Notes: generated by a model not told the origin, from the letters alone. 64,000 bases of DNA from Leptolyngbyaceae cyanobacterium RM1_1_2 (GCA_012032345.1 JAAUQI010000001.1:62001-126000), one strand, 5' to 3'. Shown: positions 36,579 to 46,550, numbered from the stretch's first letter. Translations and numbers: made by a program.

Positions 36579-38153
36579 ATGAACTTGTGTGCTTTTAGGT
36601 TTGCTGGCGCAGGCAGCGGGTTAGCCCCAGCCAGAAAGTCTTTTAGGTGCCGCCTGCTGCTGGTATGGCTGCTGGTCGCTCTGCTGTGGTGTAGTCCGCT
36701 AGGGGCGATCGCCCACGCTAGCAGCTCAGTTCAGCCCTATCTCGACCGGGTGGCTGAGCAGGTGAGCGAGTTTACCCTGGAGAACGGTATGAAATTTATC
36801 GTTCTAGAGCGACACCAGGCTCCGGTAGTATCTTTCATGCTGTATGCCAACGTGGGAGCAGTTGACGAACCGAAAGGTAAAACCGGAGTGGCTCACTACC
36901 TGGAACATCTGGCTTTCAAGGGATCTCAACGGATTGGAACCACTGACTACGGGGCTGAGCAGGCGCTGTTTGCCCAGATGGACGAGCGCTTTCAAGCCAA
37001 GCTAAAAGCTGAGGCGTCAGGGGATAGCGAACAGGCTGCTGAAATTGACGCTCAGCTAGAAGCTCTGCAAAAAGAGGCCAATACTTATGTCGAGCAGAAC
37101 AAGTACGGTCAAATAGTTGAGCAGGCAGGCGGTGTCGGCCTTAACGCCACTACTGGAGCTGACGCCACCCGATATTTTTACAGCCTGCCCGCTAACAAAT
37201 TAGAGCTGTGGATGTCGTTGGAGTCTGAGCGATTCTCACAGCCTGTGTTTCGACAGTTTTTTGAAGAGAAAGCGGTGATTTTAGAAGAGCGCCGAATGCG
37301 GGTAGACAATTCCCCCATTGGCTTAATGATCGAAACCTTCTTAGAAAAAGCCTTTGAAACTAGTCCTTATGGTCGTCCGGTGATTGGCTACGAAGCTGAC
37401 CTTTACAGGGCTAGCCGTCAGGATGTTCGCACCTTTTTCGATACCCACTATGTACCGGGTAATTTAGTGGCCGCTGTAGTGGGTGATGTGGAAGCGGCTG
37501 AGGTGCAGCGGCTAGCTTCAGATTATTTTGGCCGTCTCCCGGCTGGTGACTTACCCCCGCCCACCGTCGTGAATGAGCCGCCCCAGCGATCGCCCAAAGA
37601 ATTTACTCTAGAGTTGCCCTCTCAGCCCTGGTACCTAGAGGGCTATCATCGTCCGGCAATCACCGATCCTGAGCATGTGATCTACGGTATTATTGAATCC
37701 CTGCTGGTAGATGGGCGCACGTCTCGTCTATACAAATCATTAGTGGACGAAAGCCAGGTTGCCCTCGATATCGGCAGCGTCAACGGGCTGCCGGGTGATA
37801 AGTACCCCAGCCTGTTTTTGCTCTATGCGCTGACGGCTCCCAATCACACCACTGATGAAGTCGCTACGCTGTTAGAGGCAGAACTCGATCGCCTTAAAAC
37901 TGAGCCTGTGGATGCGGCAGAGCTAGAGCGGGTGAAAACTCAGGCTAGAGCGGGTTTAGTCCGCTCTCTCGACTCCAACCAAGGTTTGGCATCGCGTTTA
38001 GCAGAGTACGAAGCTAAAACAGGTAGCTGGCGCAACGCCTTTACTGAGATCAAGGCGATTGAAGACGTGAGCACCGCCGATGTTCAGCAGATTGCCCAAC
38101 AGCTTTTTCAGCCGCAAAACCGCACCGTAGGACGACTGGTTTCTGTCGAGTAG
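36579..38153 (+). CDS. M16-family zinc metallopeptidase, active subunit
   Basis: 524 aa with an N-terminal signal/membrane segment (LLLVWLLVALLWCSPLGAIA, cleavage near AHA). The inverted zinc motif HYLEH (in GVAHYLEHLAFKG) with the distal Glu in EEKAVILEERR is complete. Two M16 half-domains. Likely periplasmic or thylakoid-lumenal. Followed 40 bp later by a paralogue lacking the motif, the usual catalytic/non-catalytic pair. Confidence 0.9.
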   Translation: MNLCAFRFAGAGSGLAPARKSFRCRLLLVWLLVALLWCSPLGAIAHASSSVQPYLDRVAEQVSEFTLENGMKFIVLERHQAPVVSFMLYANVGAVDEPKGKTGVAHYLEHLAFKGSQRIGTTDYGAEQALFAQMDERFQAKLKAEASGDSEQAAEIDAQLEALQKEANTYVEQNKYGQIVEQAGGVGLNATTGADATRYFYSLPANKLELWMSLESERFSQPVFRQFFEEKAVILEERRMRVDNSPIGLMIETFLEKAFETSPYGRPVIGYEADLYRASRQDVRTFFDTHYVPGNLVAAVVGDVEAAEVQRLASDYFGRLPAGDLPPPTVVNEPPQRSPKEFTLELPSQPWYLEGYHRPAITDPEHVIYGIIESLLVDGRTSRLYKSLVDESQVALDIGSVNGLPGDKYPSLFLLYALTAPNHTTDEVATLLEAELDRLKTEPVDAAELERVKTQARAGLVRSLDSNQGLASRLAEYEAKTGSWRNAFTEIKAIEDVSTADVQQIAQQLFQPQNRTVGRLVSVE

Positions 38154-38193
38154 GGAACTAACTGGCCTGCTGGTTCAGCCCGAACTGAATTTT

Positions 38194-39750
38194 ATGCGCC
38201 TCAGCCTCTCTTCTGTATTATCCGTGCTTTGTCTGGAGTGGAAGATTTTGTCAATGCAGTGGTCTAAGATTGCCCGACAGCGATGGCAGCGACGGTTTTT
38301 ACCTGCTGCTGTGCTTAGCTTCATTACCCTGGCCGGAGTGATTATTTTAGGCTGGCCGTCGTCGGCAGTTGCCAATGAAGCTCGATACTATACGGAACTG
38401 GAATTTCCGCCTCTGGCAGAAGTGCAGATTCCAGCCTATGAGCGCTATCAGCTAGAGAATGGCCTAGTCGTCTACCTGATGGAAGATCACGAGCTGCCTT
38501 TGATTAGCGGCACCGCCACGTTTCGCACCGGAGAGCGCTATCAGCCTGAGAACAAGACTGGCCTAGCCGACGTGATGGGTGAGGCGATGCGCTTGGGCGG
38601 AACCCAAAGCCACGACCCCGATGAACTCAATCAGCTTCTAGAACAGCGGGCAGCTTCTATCGAAACCGGAGTTGATACCACAGCTGGAACAGCTAGCTTC
38701 AATGCTTTGTCAGAAGATACTGAGACTGTCTTTGAGCTATTCTCTGAGGTCATTCGCTATCCGACTTTTGACCCGACGAAGATTGACTTTCTCAAAAATC
38801 AGTATCGAGGCAGCATCGCCCGTCGCAATGATGACCCTGACGATATCGCCCAACGAGAATTTAGCAAGCTCATCTATGGTAGCGATAGCCCCTACGCTCG
38901 CACGATTGAGTACGATACGCTGAGTAACTTCGATCGCCAAGATATTTTGGCCTTTTATCAAGCCTCCGTGCGGCCTGAAAACACGATTTTAGGCATTGTA
39001 GGAGATTTTGATCCTGCTGCTATGAAAGCCTTGATTGCTGAATATTTTGGCGACTGGCAGCCCAGTTCGAGTTCTGCTTACAACTTCGAACTGCCGACGG
39101 TTTCACAAGCCAAGGCGGGTGTCTTTTTGGTCAACCGGCCCCAGCTTACCCAAAGCTCAGTTCAAATGGGTCACCTAGGCGGCAAGCTCAACAGCGAAGA
39201 TTACCCCGCTATGTCGGTGCTAAATGAGGTACTCAACGGCTTTAGTGGCCGCTTGTTTAATCAGGTGCGATCGCAGCAGGGATTGGCCTACAGCGTCTAT
39301 GCTTTTTGGGCACCGCGATATGACTATCCCGGTACGCTGATTGGGGGCGGTCAAACCCGCTCAGAGGCAACCGTACCCTTCGTCAAAGCAGTACTCGACC
39401 AGCTTGAGACTGTCCAAACCACTCCGGTAGCACCCGCCGAACTCAAGCAGGCTCAAGATTCGGTACTCAACAGCTTTGTCTTCAACTTTCAAAGCCCCGA
39501 GCAAACCCTCTCTCGCCTGATTCGATACGAATACTATGACTATCCTTCGGACTTTGTCTTTCGCTTCCAGAAGGAGGTTGCAGCGGTAACGGTAGAAAAT
39601 GTCTTAAAGGCGGCACAGGACAACCTTAAACTTGATCAGGTTGTGGTCTTAGTGGTAGGCAATGCTACAGAGATTCAGCCGCCGTTATCCAGCCTGACTC
39701 AGGATGCGGTAACGCAGATTGATGTTACGATTCCGCAGCCAAGCGCTTAG
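38194..39750 (+). CDS. M16-family peptidase-like protein, non-catalytic subunit
   Basis: 518 aa, signal-like N-terminus (FLPAAVLSFITLAGVIILGW); start may be the Met 21 residues in. Where the partner has HxxEH this protein reads GLADVMGEAM, so it cannot bind zinc in the usual way. C-terminal M16 domain is conserved (GFSGRLFNQVRSQQGLAYSV). Expected to form a heterodimer with the upstream active peptidase, as in processing peptidase pairs. Confidence 0.88.
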   Translation: MRLSLSSVLSVLCLEWKILSMQWSKIARQRWQRRFLPAAVLSFITLAGVIILGWPSSAVANEARYYTELEFPPLAEVQIPAYERYQLENGLVVYLMEDHELPLISGTATFRTGERYQPENKTGLADVMGEAMRLGGTQSHDPDELNQLLEQRAASIETGVDTTAGTASFNALSEDTETVFELFSEVIRYPTFDPTKIDFLKNQYRGSIARRNDDPDDIAQREFSKLIYGSDSPYARTIEYDTLSNFDRQDILAFYQASVRPENTILGIVGDFDPAAMKALIAEYFGDWQPSSSSAYNFELPTVSQAKAGVFLVNRPQLTQSSVQMGHLGGKLNSEDYPAMSVLNEVLNGFSGRLFNQVRSQQGLAYSVYAFWAPRYDYPGTLIGGGQTRSEATVPFVKAVLDQLETVQTTPVAPAELKQAQDSVLNSFVFNFQSPEQTLSRLIRYEYYDYPSDFVFRFQKEVAAVTVENVLKAAQDNLKLDQVVVLVVGNATEIQPPLSSLTQDAVTQIDVTIPQPSA

Positions 39751-39763
39751 CGAATTTAGCCGC

Positions 39764-39791
39764 GAGGCTTCGTCTGGATCGAAGCCTCTTT
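39764..39791 (+). terminator. Terminator after the M16 pair
   Basis: GAGGCTTCG (39764-39772) pairs with CGAAGCCTC (39780-39788) around a 7-nt loop, followed by TTT. Lies between the convergent M16 and CHASE2 genes. Confidence 0.65.
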
Positions 39792-39822
39792 GGGCTGGGT
39801 AGAGGTTTTATTACCCGTAAAA

Positions 39823-41349
39823 CTATTGGTTTTCTGGATCTGATGGTTTGCCCCCATCTTTGTGATTGGGCGTCGGTTGGGGGTCGGCGGCTTTAGCTTT
39901 TGATCGAGGCGACTGCCGCTGGGTTCTGAGCTGCTGAGCGCGCTGCTGCAGCTGGCTGAAATATTCGGTTTCAGCAATTTCTGAAACCTGACGCTCGACC
40001 TTGGCCGCATCAATCTCAATGTTTAGCCGCAGAAAGCTTTTCACCTGACGATAAACGGCTTGTCCATAAGAACTGTGATTAAAGCGATCGACTAGCACCA
40101 CGCCCCCAGCCCCAAAAAACAAAGTTATTGCAGGGGGCACTAGGGGCACCCAGCCGCCCTGTAAAAAAAGCAAAACTCCAGCCCCGTAAAGTGACCCAGC
40201 TAGCAGCAGCAGCCCCGCGCCAAACCACAGCGGATGGCGAATAAACCAGGCAAATATTCCTCCTATCAGTCCCCAGCCCATAATCCAGGCGAGTTCCTGG
40301 CGGCTAGACCAGGCCCAAATCAGGGGCCGATGATCCAGCACAGCGCTCAGAATTTGACTGACAGACTGGGCGTGGACAGTGACTCCCGGCATTCTTTGCT
40401 GGTCTTGTAGGCCACCGCTGTAGGGCGTATAAAACTCGTCTTTGGCCTGGGAGGTGACTAGACCAATCAGCACGATGCGATCGCGGATCAGTTCTGGTTT
40501 GACCTGTCCTGCCATCACCTGACCCAGGGTCACTTGGGGAGCTACCTGCTGAGCCGAGCGGTAGTTCAGGAGAATCTGGTAGCCGTTAGCGTCTACTTTT
40601 TGGTAACTGCCCATACCCCTGCGAAAGCGATCAAATATGACTGAATCGAGCTGAATGGCTTCTGTCTCCGTGAGCCGAGGTTCAATTCCCTCTGCGGCCA
40701 AGTATTTCAGCGCTAGCTGTAGGCCAAGAGAAAAGACAACCTCTGACCCATTACAAAGATGCTGTAGAGGCAAAACATCGGCAAAGGGTTGAGGCGTAGC
40801 CACTAGCAAATTGCGGCGTAAGATGCCCCCGGGATCAACCACAATATCCGAAAATCCAACAGCTTCTGGTGGGACAATTGCAGGTGGGGCAATTCCGGGA
40901 TCAGCAGAGCCGCTCATTTTGCAGACAGTAACGGTGCGATCGCTCCTTTGCAACTGGCGCAGCAGGGCTGTGTGACCCGACCCAATCGGCACGTCACGGA
41001 AAATATCTAGACCAATGGCTCTAGGCTGATATTTCACTAGCTCAGCTAGCAGATCAGCCAGCGTCTGATCTTGAATCGGCCATTCCTGACGGGCTTGAAT
41101 ATCATTTTCAGTGATGCCTACAATCAAAAGACGCTGATCCGGGCCTTCATCAGGCCGAGAGCGAATCATCTGATCGTAGGCAGCTAGCTCCAAACCCTGT
41201 AGCCATCCCAGCGATCGCCCCCCCACAACGGCAGCACTCAAAATCAGACTGGTTATACAGGCTGTTTGGAGCAGGGGGCGCAGTTTTTTCCAGGCTAACC
41301 GAGGTAGCCAGGCCCATAGCTGATCATAGGGAGGGGGAGGAGCCATCAA
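39823..41349 (-). CDS. CHASE2-domain membrane protein without an output domain
   Basis: 508 aa. One N-terminal membrane helix (ACITSLILSAAVVGG), an extracytoplasmic CHASE2 sensor (about residues 50-340: YDQMIRSRPDEGPDQRLLIV, PRAIGLDIFRD, DRIVLIGLVTSQAKDEFYTP), then three membrane helices and a charged cytoplasmic tail (QLQQRAQQLRTQ). Usual kinase, cyclase or kinase-like outputs are missing, and the tail is too short for one. It may signal through a partner protein. The nearby DUF928 gene in opposite orientation is a recurrent cyanobacterial neighbour. Confidence 0.85.
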   Translation of the reverse strand: MMAPPPPYDQLWAWLPRLAWKKLRPLLQTACITSLILSAAVVGGRSLGWLQGLELAAYDQMIRSRPDEGPDQRLLIVGITENDIQARQEWPIQDQTLADLLAELVKYQPRAIGLDIFRDVPIGSGHTALLRQLQRSDRTVTVCKMSGSADPGIAPPAIVPPEAVGFSDIVVDPGGILRRNLLVATPQPFADVLPLQHLCNGSEVVFSLGLQLALKYLAAEGIEPRLTETEAIQLDSVIFDRFRRGMGSYQKVDANGYQILLNYRSAQQVAPQVTLGQVMAGQVKPELIRDRIVLIGLVTSQAKDEFYTPYSGGLQDQQRMPGVTVHAQSVSQILSAVLDHRPLIWAWSSRQELAWIMGWGLIGGIFAWFIRHPLWFGAGLLLLAGSLYGAGVLLFLQGGWVPLVPPAITLFFGAGGVVLVDRFNHSSYGQAVYRQVKSFLRLNIEIDAAKVERQVSEIAETEYFSQLQQRAQQLRTQRQSPRSKAKAADPQPTPNHKDGGKPSDPENQ

Positions 41350-41798
41350 AAACGAGCTTTGTTCGTAGTTAGCGCTTCAGCGCTAAAGCACTGACAGTGA
41401 GTTAGCAACACTTTTAACTGAGCGGTGACCAGTAACCGAGCGCAGTCAAAATTCGGCTGGGTTGTGGCTGCGCTTCGAGCAGTCGAAGCCCCCAGGATCA
41501 AGCTCGGCCAGCGGGAGAGCTAAGCTGGGGAATTCCGCGCTAAACAAATACCGCCAGCGTTTTGCTCTAATCCTAACCCGGCTGAGGCATCAATATCTGT
41601 CGTCGAAAGCACAGGCTGCGGTCAGAGAAGTTAAGCTGAATGCCTTTCCTGAAGATAAAATTTTGCTGAAGTTTTTTGCGGAAAGAGGCTTTAGCTGGCG
41701 AAGTATAAACTAAGCAGATCTCTATAGCTCTCAATCGATATAGCTTTTAGGCGATCGCAGACGATAGCAGATACGGCCCCCTACACAACTGCTGAACG
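41350..41798. other. Intergenic region between CHASE2 and DUF928 genes
   Basis: Contains a perfect small hairpin (CTTCGA-GCAG-TCGAAG, 41473-41488). A possible 83-aa TTG frame (41462-41713) lacks recognisable features and I do not annotate it. Promoters of the two divergent genes are expected here. Confidence 0.35.
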
Positions 41799-42503
41799 AT
41801 GAAAACCGCTACTTTTGACTGGCGCAAAATCTCAGTTCCCTTGCTTGCCAGCCTCTCACTTGCTACTCTATCCTCCTATGCTCAAGCTGGTCTGAGCTTT
41901 AACTCCCCCGATTTGCAAGCTCCTGGCAATCGTGAGGCCGGAGCGTCTCGCAGCGATGATAGCTGTCTAATTGCCTCAAACAACTCCCCCAAGGCGCTGG
42001 TTGCTCTAATTCCTAATACGAATATAGGTTTAACCACAGCGGCTACCCCAACTTTTTATGTTTACGTGCCGCCGAATCAAGCAGAAGAGCTAGAGTTTCT
42101 TCTCTATGAGGAGGGAACTCAGCGCTTGGTTTATCAAAAGATCTACGAGTCCAAGGCTGTCTCGGGCGAGATAGTGGCCGTTGAGCTACCCGAGGAGAGT
42201 CCCCTAGCCGTTGAGCAAAATTACTACTGGTATTTTTCGGTAGTTTGTAGCTCTGATCAGCCCGACGAAAACTTGGTGATTGAGAGCAACATTCGCCGGA
42301 TTGAACCCAGTGCTGCTCTCACAGAGCGCTTGGCGATCGCCGAGCCGCAAGAACGCCCCGCTATCTACGCTGAGGCTGGCATCTGGTATGAAACATTGGC
42401 TGCTCTGTCTGCTGTAGATCCTGATCAGGCTTTATCACAGTGGCGATCGCTGCTTCAGTCAGTTGGTTTAGAGGAGTTTGTCTATACAGTGGCCCAGCGC
42501 TAG
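41799..42503 (+). CDS. DUF928 secreted protein
   Basis: 234 aa. Signal peptide (LLASLSLATLSSYAQA). Mature protein has ALIPNTNIGLTTAATPTFYV and YVPPNQAEELEFLLYEE, the family core, and two Cys (DSCLIA, VVCSSDQ). Ends WYETLAALSAVDPDQALSQW. Found in cyanobacteria, often beside CHASE2 proteins. Function unknown; periplasmic location expected. Confidence 0.85.
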   Translation: MKTATFDWRKISVPLLASLSLATLSSYAQAGLSFNSPDLQAPGNREAGASRSDDSCLIASNNSPKALVALIPNTNIGLTTAATPTFYVYVPPNQAEELEFLLYEEGTQRLVYQKIYESKAVSGEIVAVELPEESPLAVEQNYYWYFSVVCSSDQPDENLVIESNIRRIEPSAALTERLAIAEPQERPAIYAEAGIWYETLAALSAVDPDQALSQWRSLLQSVGLEEFVYTVAQR

Positions 42504-43114
42504 CCGCCCCTGACCCTGTCATAGCAGCCTTACCATTTGTGGGGAGAGAGTTGTAAGTAGGCAAGCACAATAATCTTACAGATGGGTGTTCTCCTGGCAT
42601 AGACGCGTTGCGTAGGCGCAGCCAGCCGTCAGGCTTACGACTGCGCTCAACCCTCGACTTCCGGCCAGGAGAGCAATCTAGCTGATTTCGAATCCGCTCA
42701 ATCAGCGACCGGTTTGACATTTAATTAGGCCCAGCTACTTATACCAATTACAGGTGAGTTTGCACCTGTTGAATATTTGGAACCTCTCAGCGGCAAGGTT
42801 TTCAAAAATCGTGAGACACGCACTTCATAAAAAATGGTATTGGAGGACTTTTTCACAGGAAAAGTTCTTTCAGCATCCGAACAGGATAGCTATATTCATT
42901 TTGACGACTTTTATGCTTTTATAAAACGGCTGTATTTCTTCTGGCTGCTGTCTAGCTGCTGTGTAATATCCCTGACTAATTTTCCTCAGGTTCATCAAGA
43001 GTTTCTCATAATTTGAAGCATCAGTATTTCCCGAATTAGAGTTTCTACAGATTGCTTTTTTTAGAGAGAAAGTTAAGCTTTAAGCGGACAATATTTTCCT
43101 TTTTGAGAGCAGTT
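42504..43114. other. Intergenic region before the PEP-CTERM gene
   Basis: No supported gene. A GTTGCGTAGGCGCAGCC-like segment (about 42605-42622) resembles a short dispersed repeat common in cyanobacteria. AT-rich from 42720, with a 60-aa frame at 42834-43016 that has no family features and is left out. Confidence 0.3.
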
Positions 43115-43906
43115 ATGGCTTCATTATTATCTCAGACAAGTGCTTCTTTTGGGCTGGCATCAGTTACTCTTTTAGCCGTCGCAGGAACGGCTCAGGCTTT
43201 TAGCTTTACCAGCGAGGTAGAAGGCTCATCTGCTAAAGGTGATATCTTTCTCAAGGCCGTCATACTGAATACGGGCGAACGGGTTGCTGTTGAAGATTTG
43301 TCTTTTGTTATGGGAGCAGAAATTGTCAGCAATGACGAATTCAAAGGCGGCAATACCGGGGCTGCTAGTGCTGATAAAGGCGACGAAGCCACAACAGGCA
43401 TTGCCCAAGAAGACGCGGCGGCAGCAGACATTGTGACAAACTTGTCTACTGCCAATCTCAACAATATTGTAGATACCGAGGACGAAGGAAACTTTCAAAT
43501 TGATCTGGATTTTGCTAAGGTAATTGATAACTTGCTGATTTGGGAACGCGGCAAAAACAGCGATCTGGGGGTTCAGGCGGTAGACAATAGCGGCAACCTG
43601 ATCGGCAACTTTTTCAAGGTCACCCGCAGCGACTGGACAGATGCTGGATTTTCTATTGACACCACTGAGATCGGCAGCGCTCAGGCTGTTGGGTCTTTTG
43701 GTCTCAATCTGGTTGCAGACCTGGGTGTTTCCGGCCCCGTTTCTAAAATTCGTTTCTCCAGTGAGAGCGGCTTCAACGGCCCTGACTGGAAATTTGTCGG
43801 AACGGCGGCAGAGCGCGAGTCGCAGTCGGTACCGGAACCCGGCTTAGCAGTTGGCTTGGGCCTGCTGGGCGGCCTGATGCTGACCAAGCGCACTCGTCTA
43901 GCCTAG
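43115..43906 (+). CDS. PEP-CTERM exosortase-sorted surface protein (XDP2-like)
   Basis: 263 aa from ATG 43115, with GAGAG upstream. Signal peptide (ASVTLLAVAGTAQAFSF). Beta-rich body with IDLDFAKVIDNLLIWERGKN. C-terminal PEP-CTERM sorting tail: SVPEP, hydrophobic GLAVGLGLLGGLML, then KRTR. Exported, then processed by an exosortase (not in window) to the cell surface. The body matches the style of the exosortase-dependent XDP2 family. Confidence 0.8.
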   Translation: MASLLSQTSASFGLASVTLLAVAGTAQAFSFTSEVEGSSAKGDIFLKAVILNTGERVAVEDLSFVMGAEIVSNDEFKGGNTGAASADKGDEATTGIAQEDAAAADIVTNLSTANLNNIVDTEDEGNFQIDLDFAKVIDNLLIWERGKNSDLGVQAVDNSGNLIGNFFKVTRSDWTDAGFSIDTTEIGSAQAVGSFGLNLVADLGVSGPVSKIRFSSESGFNGPDWKFVGTAAERESQSVPEPGLAVGLGLLGGLMLTKRTRLA

Positions 43907-43924
43907 ACTGATTGGTGATATACT

Positions 43925-43955
43925 CCCGTCCCTCACGCTGTGCGTAGAGGGCGGG
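43925..43955 (+). terminator. Hairpin after the PEP-CTERM gene
   Basis: CCCGTCCCTC (43925-43934) pairs with GAGGGCGGG (43947-43955) with one bulged T and a 12-nt loop, followed by TTTC. 19 bp past the stop. Probable terminator. Confidence 0.55.
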
Positions 43956-44047
43956 TTTCTCCAGCCATAGACAAGGATATAGGGCGATCGCGCTTGTGCT
44001 AAAGCCACTACCACCACCAGTGTGCGGAACTCTCTGAGGTTTTCTCT

Positions 44048-44365
44048 TTATGCAACCCGCTGCTGAATCAGAGTTTCAGTGAGCGCTATCAGCCGATCAA
44101 TATGTCTGGCCTGCATCTGTGCTGTCTCATGTTGCTGACGGAGCAGAGATTCTAGGTTACTCAGATTGCGTTCAATTCTCTCAAAACCAGTATTTACGCT
44201 ATTTTCCAGCCGAGTCAGCCCTTCCATAAAGGCTCCAATTTGATTTACATTTGTGTCTAAACGTCCATCTATCCTGGCCAAGATGGAAACGACTGTCTGG
44301 AGAGAGTCGTCGATGCTTTCCAATCGAGCGCTGACTGCTTGCAGCACGTTATCTGACGTAGTCAT
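44048..44365 (-). CDS. Small coiled-coil protein
   Basis: 105 aa, almost entirely amphipathic helix with heptad-like spacing (LQAVSARLESIDDSLQTVVS, FERIERNLSNLESLLRQQHE, RHIDRLIALTETLIQQ). No signal or catalytic motif. Families of this kind are frequent in filamentous cyanobacteria; function unknown. Confidence 0.6.
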   Translation of the reverse strand: MTTSDNVLQAVSARLESIDDSLQTVVSILARIDGRLDTNVNQIGAFMEGLTRLENSVNTGFERIERNLSNLESLLRQQHETAQMQARHIDRLIALTETLIQQRVA

Positions 44366-44676
44366 GATCCCCCTCTGCTGGATGGAATAGTCGGTAGTCC
44401 ATCGTTGTTAATCGACTGTCAGCTCTTTACTGTCCTTTTTCCAAAGCCTCTAACCTTGCTTGTAACCGAGCGTGTATGTATTCATACGTTCCACACTAAA
44501 CCCATACTGTTTGCATGTCGGACATTTGAGCAGCGTACTTAGAGCATACACACTAAAATCTAGATAAACGACAGGACGGGTAACCGCATCCTGCTTTTTT
44601 GATTTAAGCCTGTTACCGTCGTCGAAACAGTTAGACCCTAGAAAATTTATAATGTAGTTCCTTTCGAACCGGATTT
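44366..44676. other. Intergenic region upstream of rsmA
   Basis: No gene. Small inverted repeat GTATG-TATT-CATAC near 44473-44486. Promoters for rsmA and for the divergent coiled-coil gene presumably lie here. Confidence 0.3.
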
Positions 44677-45510
44677 ATGCCTCCTCAGACCCGCAAACGA
44701 TTTGGACAGCACTGGCTCAAAAGCGAAAAAGTGCTGCACCGAATTTTGGAGGCCGCAGAGGTTTCAAAGCGCGATCGCATTTTAGAGATTGGGCCGGGAA
44801 CTGGCGTATTAACCCAGTGGCTAGCGGCTCTGGCTGATGCAGTAGTAGCCGTTGAGATCGACCGCGATTTGTGTAAGCGGCTGCGCAGCCAGTTTGAAAA
44901 ACTCGACCAGTTTTTACTCCTAGAAGGCGATATCCTCAGGCTTGACCTGGCCGATGAGCTGGCTGATTATCCCGGCTTTCAGCCGAACAAAGTCGTTGCC
45001 AATATTCCTTACTACATTACAGCCCCGATTTTAGAGAAGCTCTTAGGCAGCATCACCCAGCCTAACCCCCAGCCCTTTGAGCAAATTGTGCTGCTGATTC
45101 AGCGAGAAGTGGCCGATCGCCTCTACGCTCAGCCAGGATCCAAAGTGTTTGGAGCGCTTTCGGTGAGGATGCAGTATTTAGCCTGCTGTGAGCTAATTTG
45201 TCCGGTATCCGCCAAAGCCTTTCAACCCCCACCCAAGGTAGAATCAGCCGTCGTCAGACTGCGGCCCCGGCCTTTTTTCCCAGTTGCCCTCAATCCCCGC
45301 TTATTTGATTACCTGGTACAGCTAGGCTTTAGCAGCCGACGTAAAATGTTACGCAACAATCTCAAAGCGGTGGTCAACCGGGAACAGCTCACCTCGCTTC
45401 TAGACTCTCTGGATGCTCTACCAACCATTCGCGCCGAAGACCTCAGCGTTGAGCAATGGGTCAGGTTAAGTAATAAGATTCAGGAGGCTGGCGCTGACAG
45501 TTACAATTAG
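44677..45510 (+). CDS. rsmA: 16S rRNA (A1518/A1519) dimethyltransferase
   Basis: 277 aa. SAM motif EIGPGTGVLTQWLA, catalytic NIPYYIT loop, and the C-terminal helical domain with FSSRRKMLRNNLK. Dimethylates two adenines near the 3' end of 16S rRNA (KsgA). Followed by ispE after 47 bp, as in many bacteria. Confidence 0.95.
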   Translation: MPPQTRKRFGQHWLKSEKVLHRILEAAEVSKRDRILEIGPGTGVLTQWLAALADAVVAVEIDRDLCKRLRSQFEKLDQFLLLEGDILRLDLADELADYPGFQPNKVVANIPYYITAPILEKLLGSITQPNPQPFEQIVLLIQREVADRLYAQPGSKVFGALSVRMQYLACCELICPVSAKAFQPPPKVESAVVRLRPRPFFPVALNPRLFDYLVQLGFSSRRKMLRNNLKAVVNREQLTSLLDSLDALPTIRAEDLSVEQWVRLSNKIQEAGADSYN

Positions 45511-45557
45511 CTTTTTGACTGGCGCTAGCTCAGTTCCATTACCAAAAATGATTTTAG

Positions 45558-46502
45558 ATGCGTTTTTATTCTCTCCGCGCTGCGGCAAAAATTAATTTAT
45601 ATCTGGAGATTATTGGCGATCGCCCCGATGGTTTTCATGAGCTGGTGATGATTATGCAGAGCGTTGCGCTAGCCGACCAGATTACGGTTCGCGCCATCGG
45701 CGTAGATGAAATTCGCGTTCGCTGCAGTCACTTTGAAGTGCCCACAGACCAGACCAATCTGGCTTACCAGGCGGCGGCGCTGCTGGCTCAGGAGTTTCCC
45801 GATCAGATTGCCAAGTTTGGCGGGGTAGAAATTGCGATTGAAAAAAACATTCCCGTGGGGGCCGGACTCGCAGGCGGATCTGCCAATGCAGCAGCAGTGC
45901 TGGTGGGCCTTGACTTGCTCTGGCAGCTAGGGCTGAGCCAGCTGGAGCTACAGGACTTGGGGGCAAAACTGGGGTCAGATGTGCCTTTTTGTCTGATGGG
46001 GGGCACGGCGATCGCCACCGGACGCGGTGAGGAGCTAGATCCCCTAGCTGGCCTAGAACCGCTACATGTAGTTCTGGCTAAATATCAGAGCCTTTCGGTG
46101 CCAACCCCTTGGGCTTACAAAGCTTATCGAGAACAGTTTGGCGATCGCTATCTAAACGAGCCGCAGCAGCGCCAGGATCGGCAGCAGCGGGTTCACTCTG
46201 GGGCAATGGTGGCCGCCATCAGCCAGCGTGACTATGCCACCCTCGGCCAGGAACTCTGTAACGACTTTGAAAAGGTGGTGCTACCTGTCCATCCACAGGT
46301 AGCTCAGCTCAAAGCAACAATGGCGAATTTGGGAGGGCTAGGGACGCTGATGTCAGGTTCTGGGCCTACGGTTTTTACGCTGGCAGAAACAGCAGCTCAG
46401 GCTGAGGAAATTGCTGTCGGGCTGCGGCAGGCTATTCCTGACGAAGATTTAGGGATCTGGCCGACTCATCTGACTTCGACTGGCATTCGGCTAGACCCTT
46501 AG
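45558..46502 (+). CDS. ispE: 4-diphosphocytidyl-2-C-methyl-D-erythritol kinase
   Basis: 314 aa. GHMP kinase motifs: AAAKINLYLEIIGDRPDGFH, PVGAGLAGGSANAAAVLVGL (ATP loop) and LMSGSGPTVFTLA. Phosphorylates CDP-ME in the plastid-type MEP isoprenoid pathway. Followed by DUF3082, a conserved cyanobacterial order. Confidence 0.95.
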   Translation: MRFYSLRAAAKINLYLEIIGDRPDGFHELVMIMQSVALADQITVRAIGVDEIRVRCSHFEVPTDQTNLAYQAAALLAQEFPDQIAKFGGVEIAIEKNIPVGAGLAGGSANAAAVLVGLDLLWQLGLSQLELQDLGAKLGSDVPFCLMGGTAIATGRGEELDPLAGLEPLHVVLAKYQSLSVPTPWAYKAYREQFGDRYLNEPQQRQDRQQRVHSGAMVAAISQRDYATLGQELCNDFEKVVLPVHPQVAQLKATMANLGGLGTLMSGSGPTVFTLAETAAQAEEIAVGLRQAIPDEDLGIWPTHLTSTGIRLDP

Positions 46503-46550
46503 AGCGAGGAGGGCGTGACGGCAAAACGATAGGATGAATAAAACAGGTTT

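Noticed and set aside
41462-41713. 83-aa TTG frame after CHASE2
   Set aside because: Weak start, no family and no ribosome-binding site.
42361-42720. 119-aa minus-strand frame overlapping the DUF928 end
   Set aside because: Its 3' part is antisense to DUF928 and its 5' part lies in repeat-like intergenic DNA.
42834-43016. 60-aa frame upstream of the PEP-CTERM gene
   Set aside because: No family features and only weak start context; treated as non-coding.
44366-44676. tRNA or other structured RNA gene
   Set aside because: No TPsiC-like GTTCRA block with matching acceptor ends was found here or in the other gaps.
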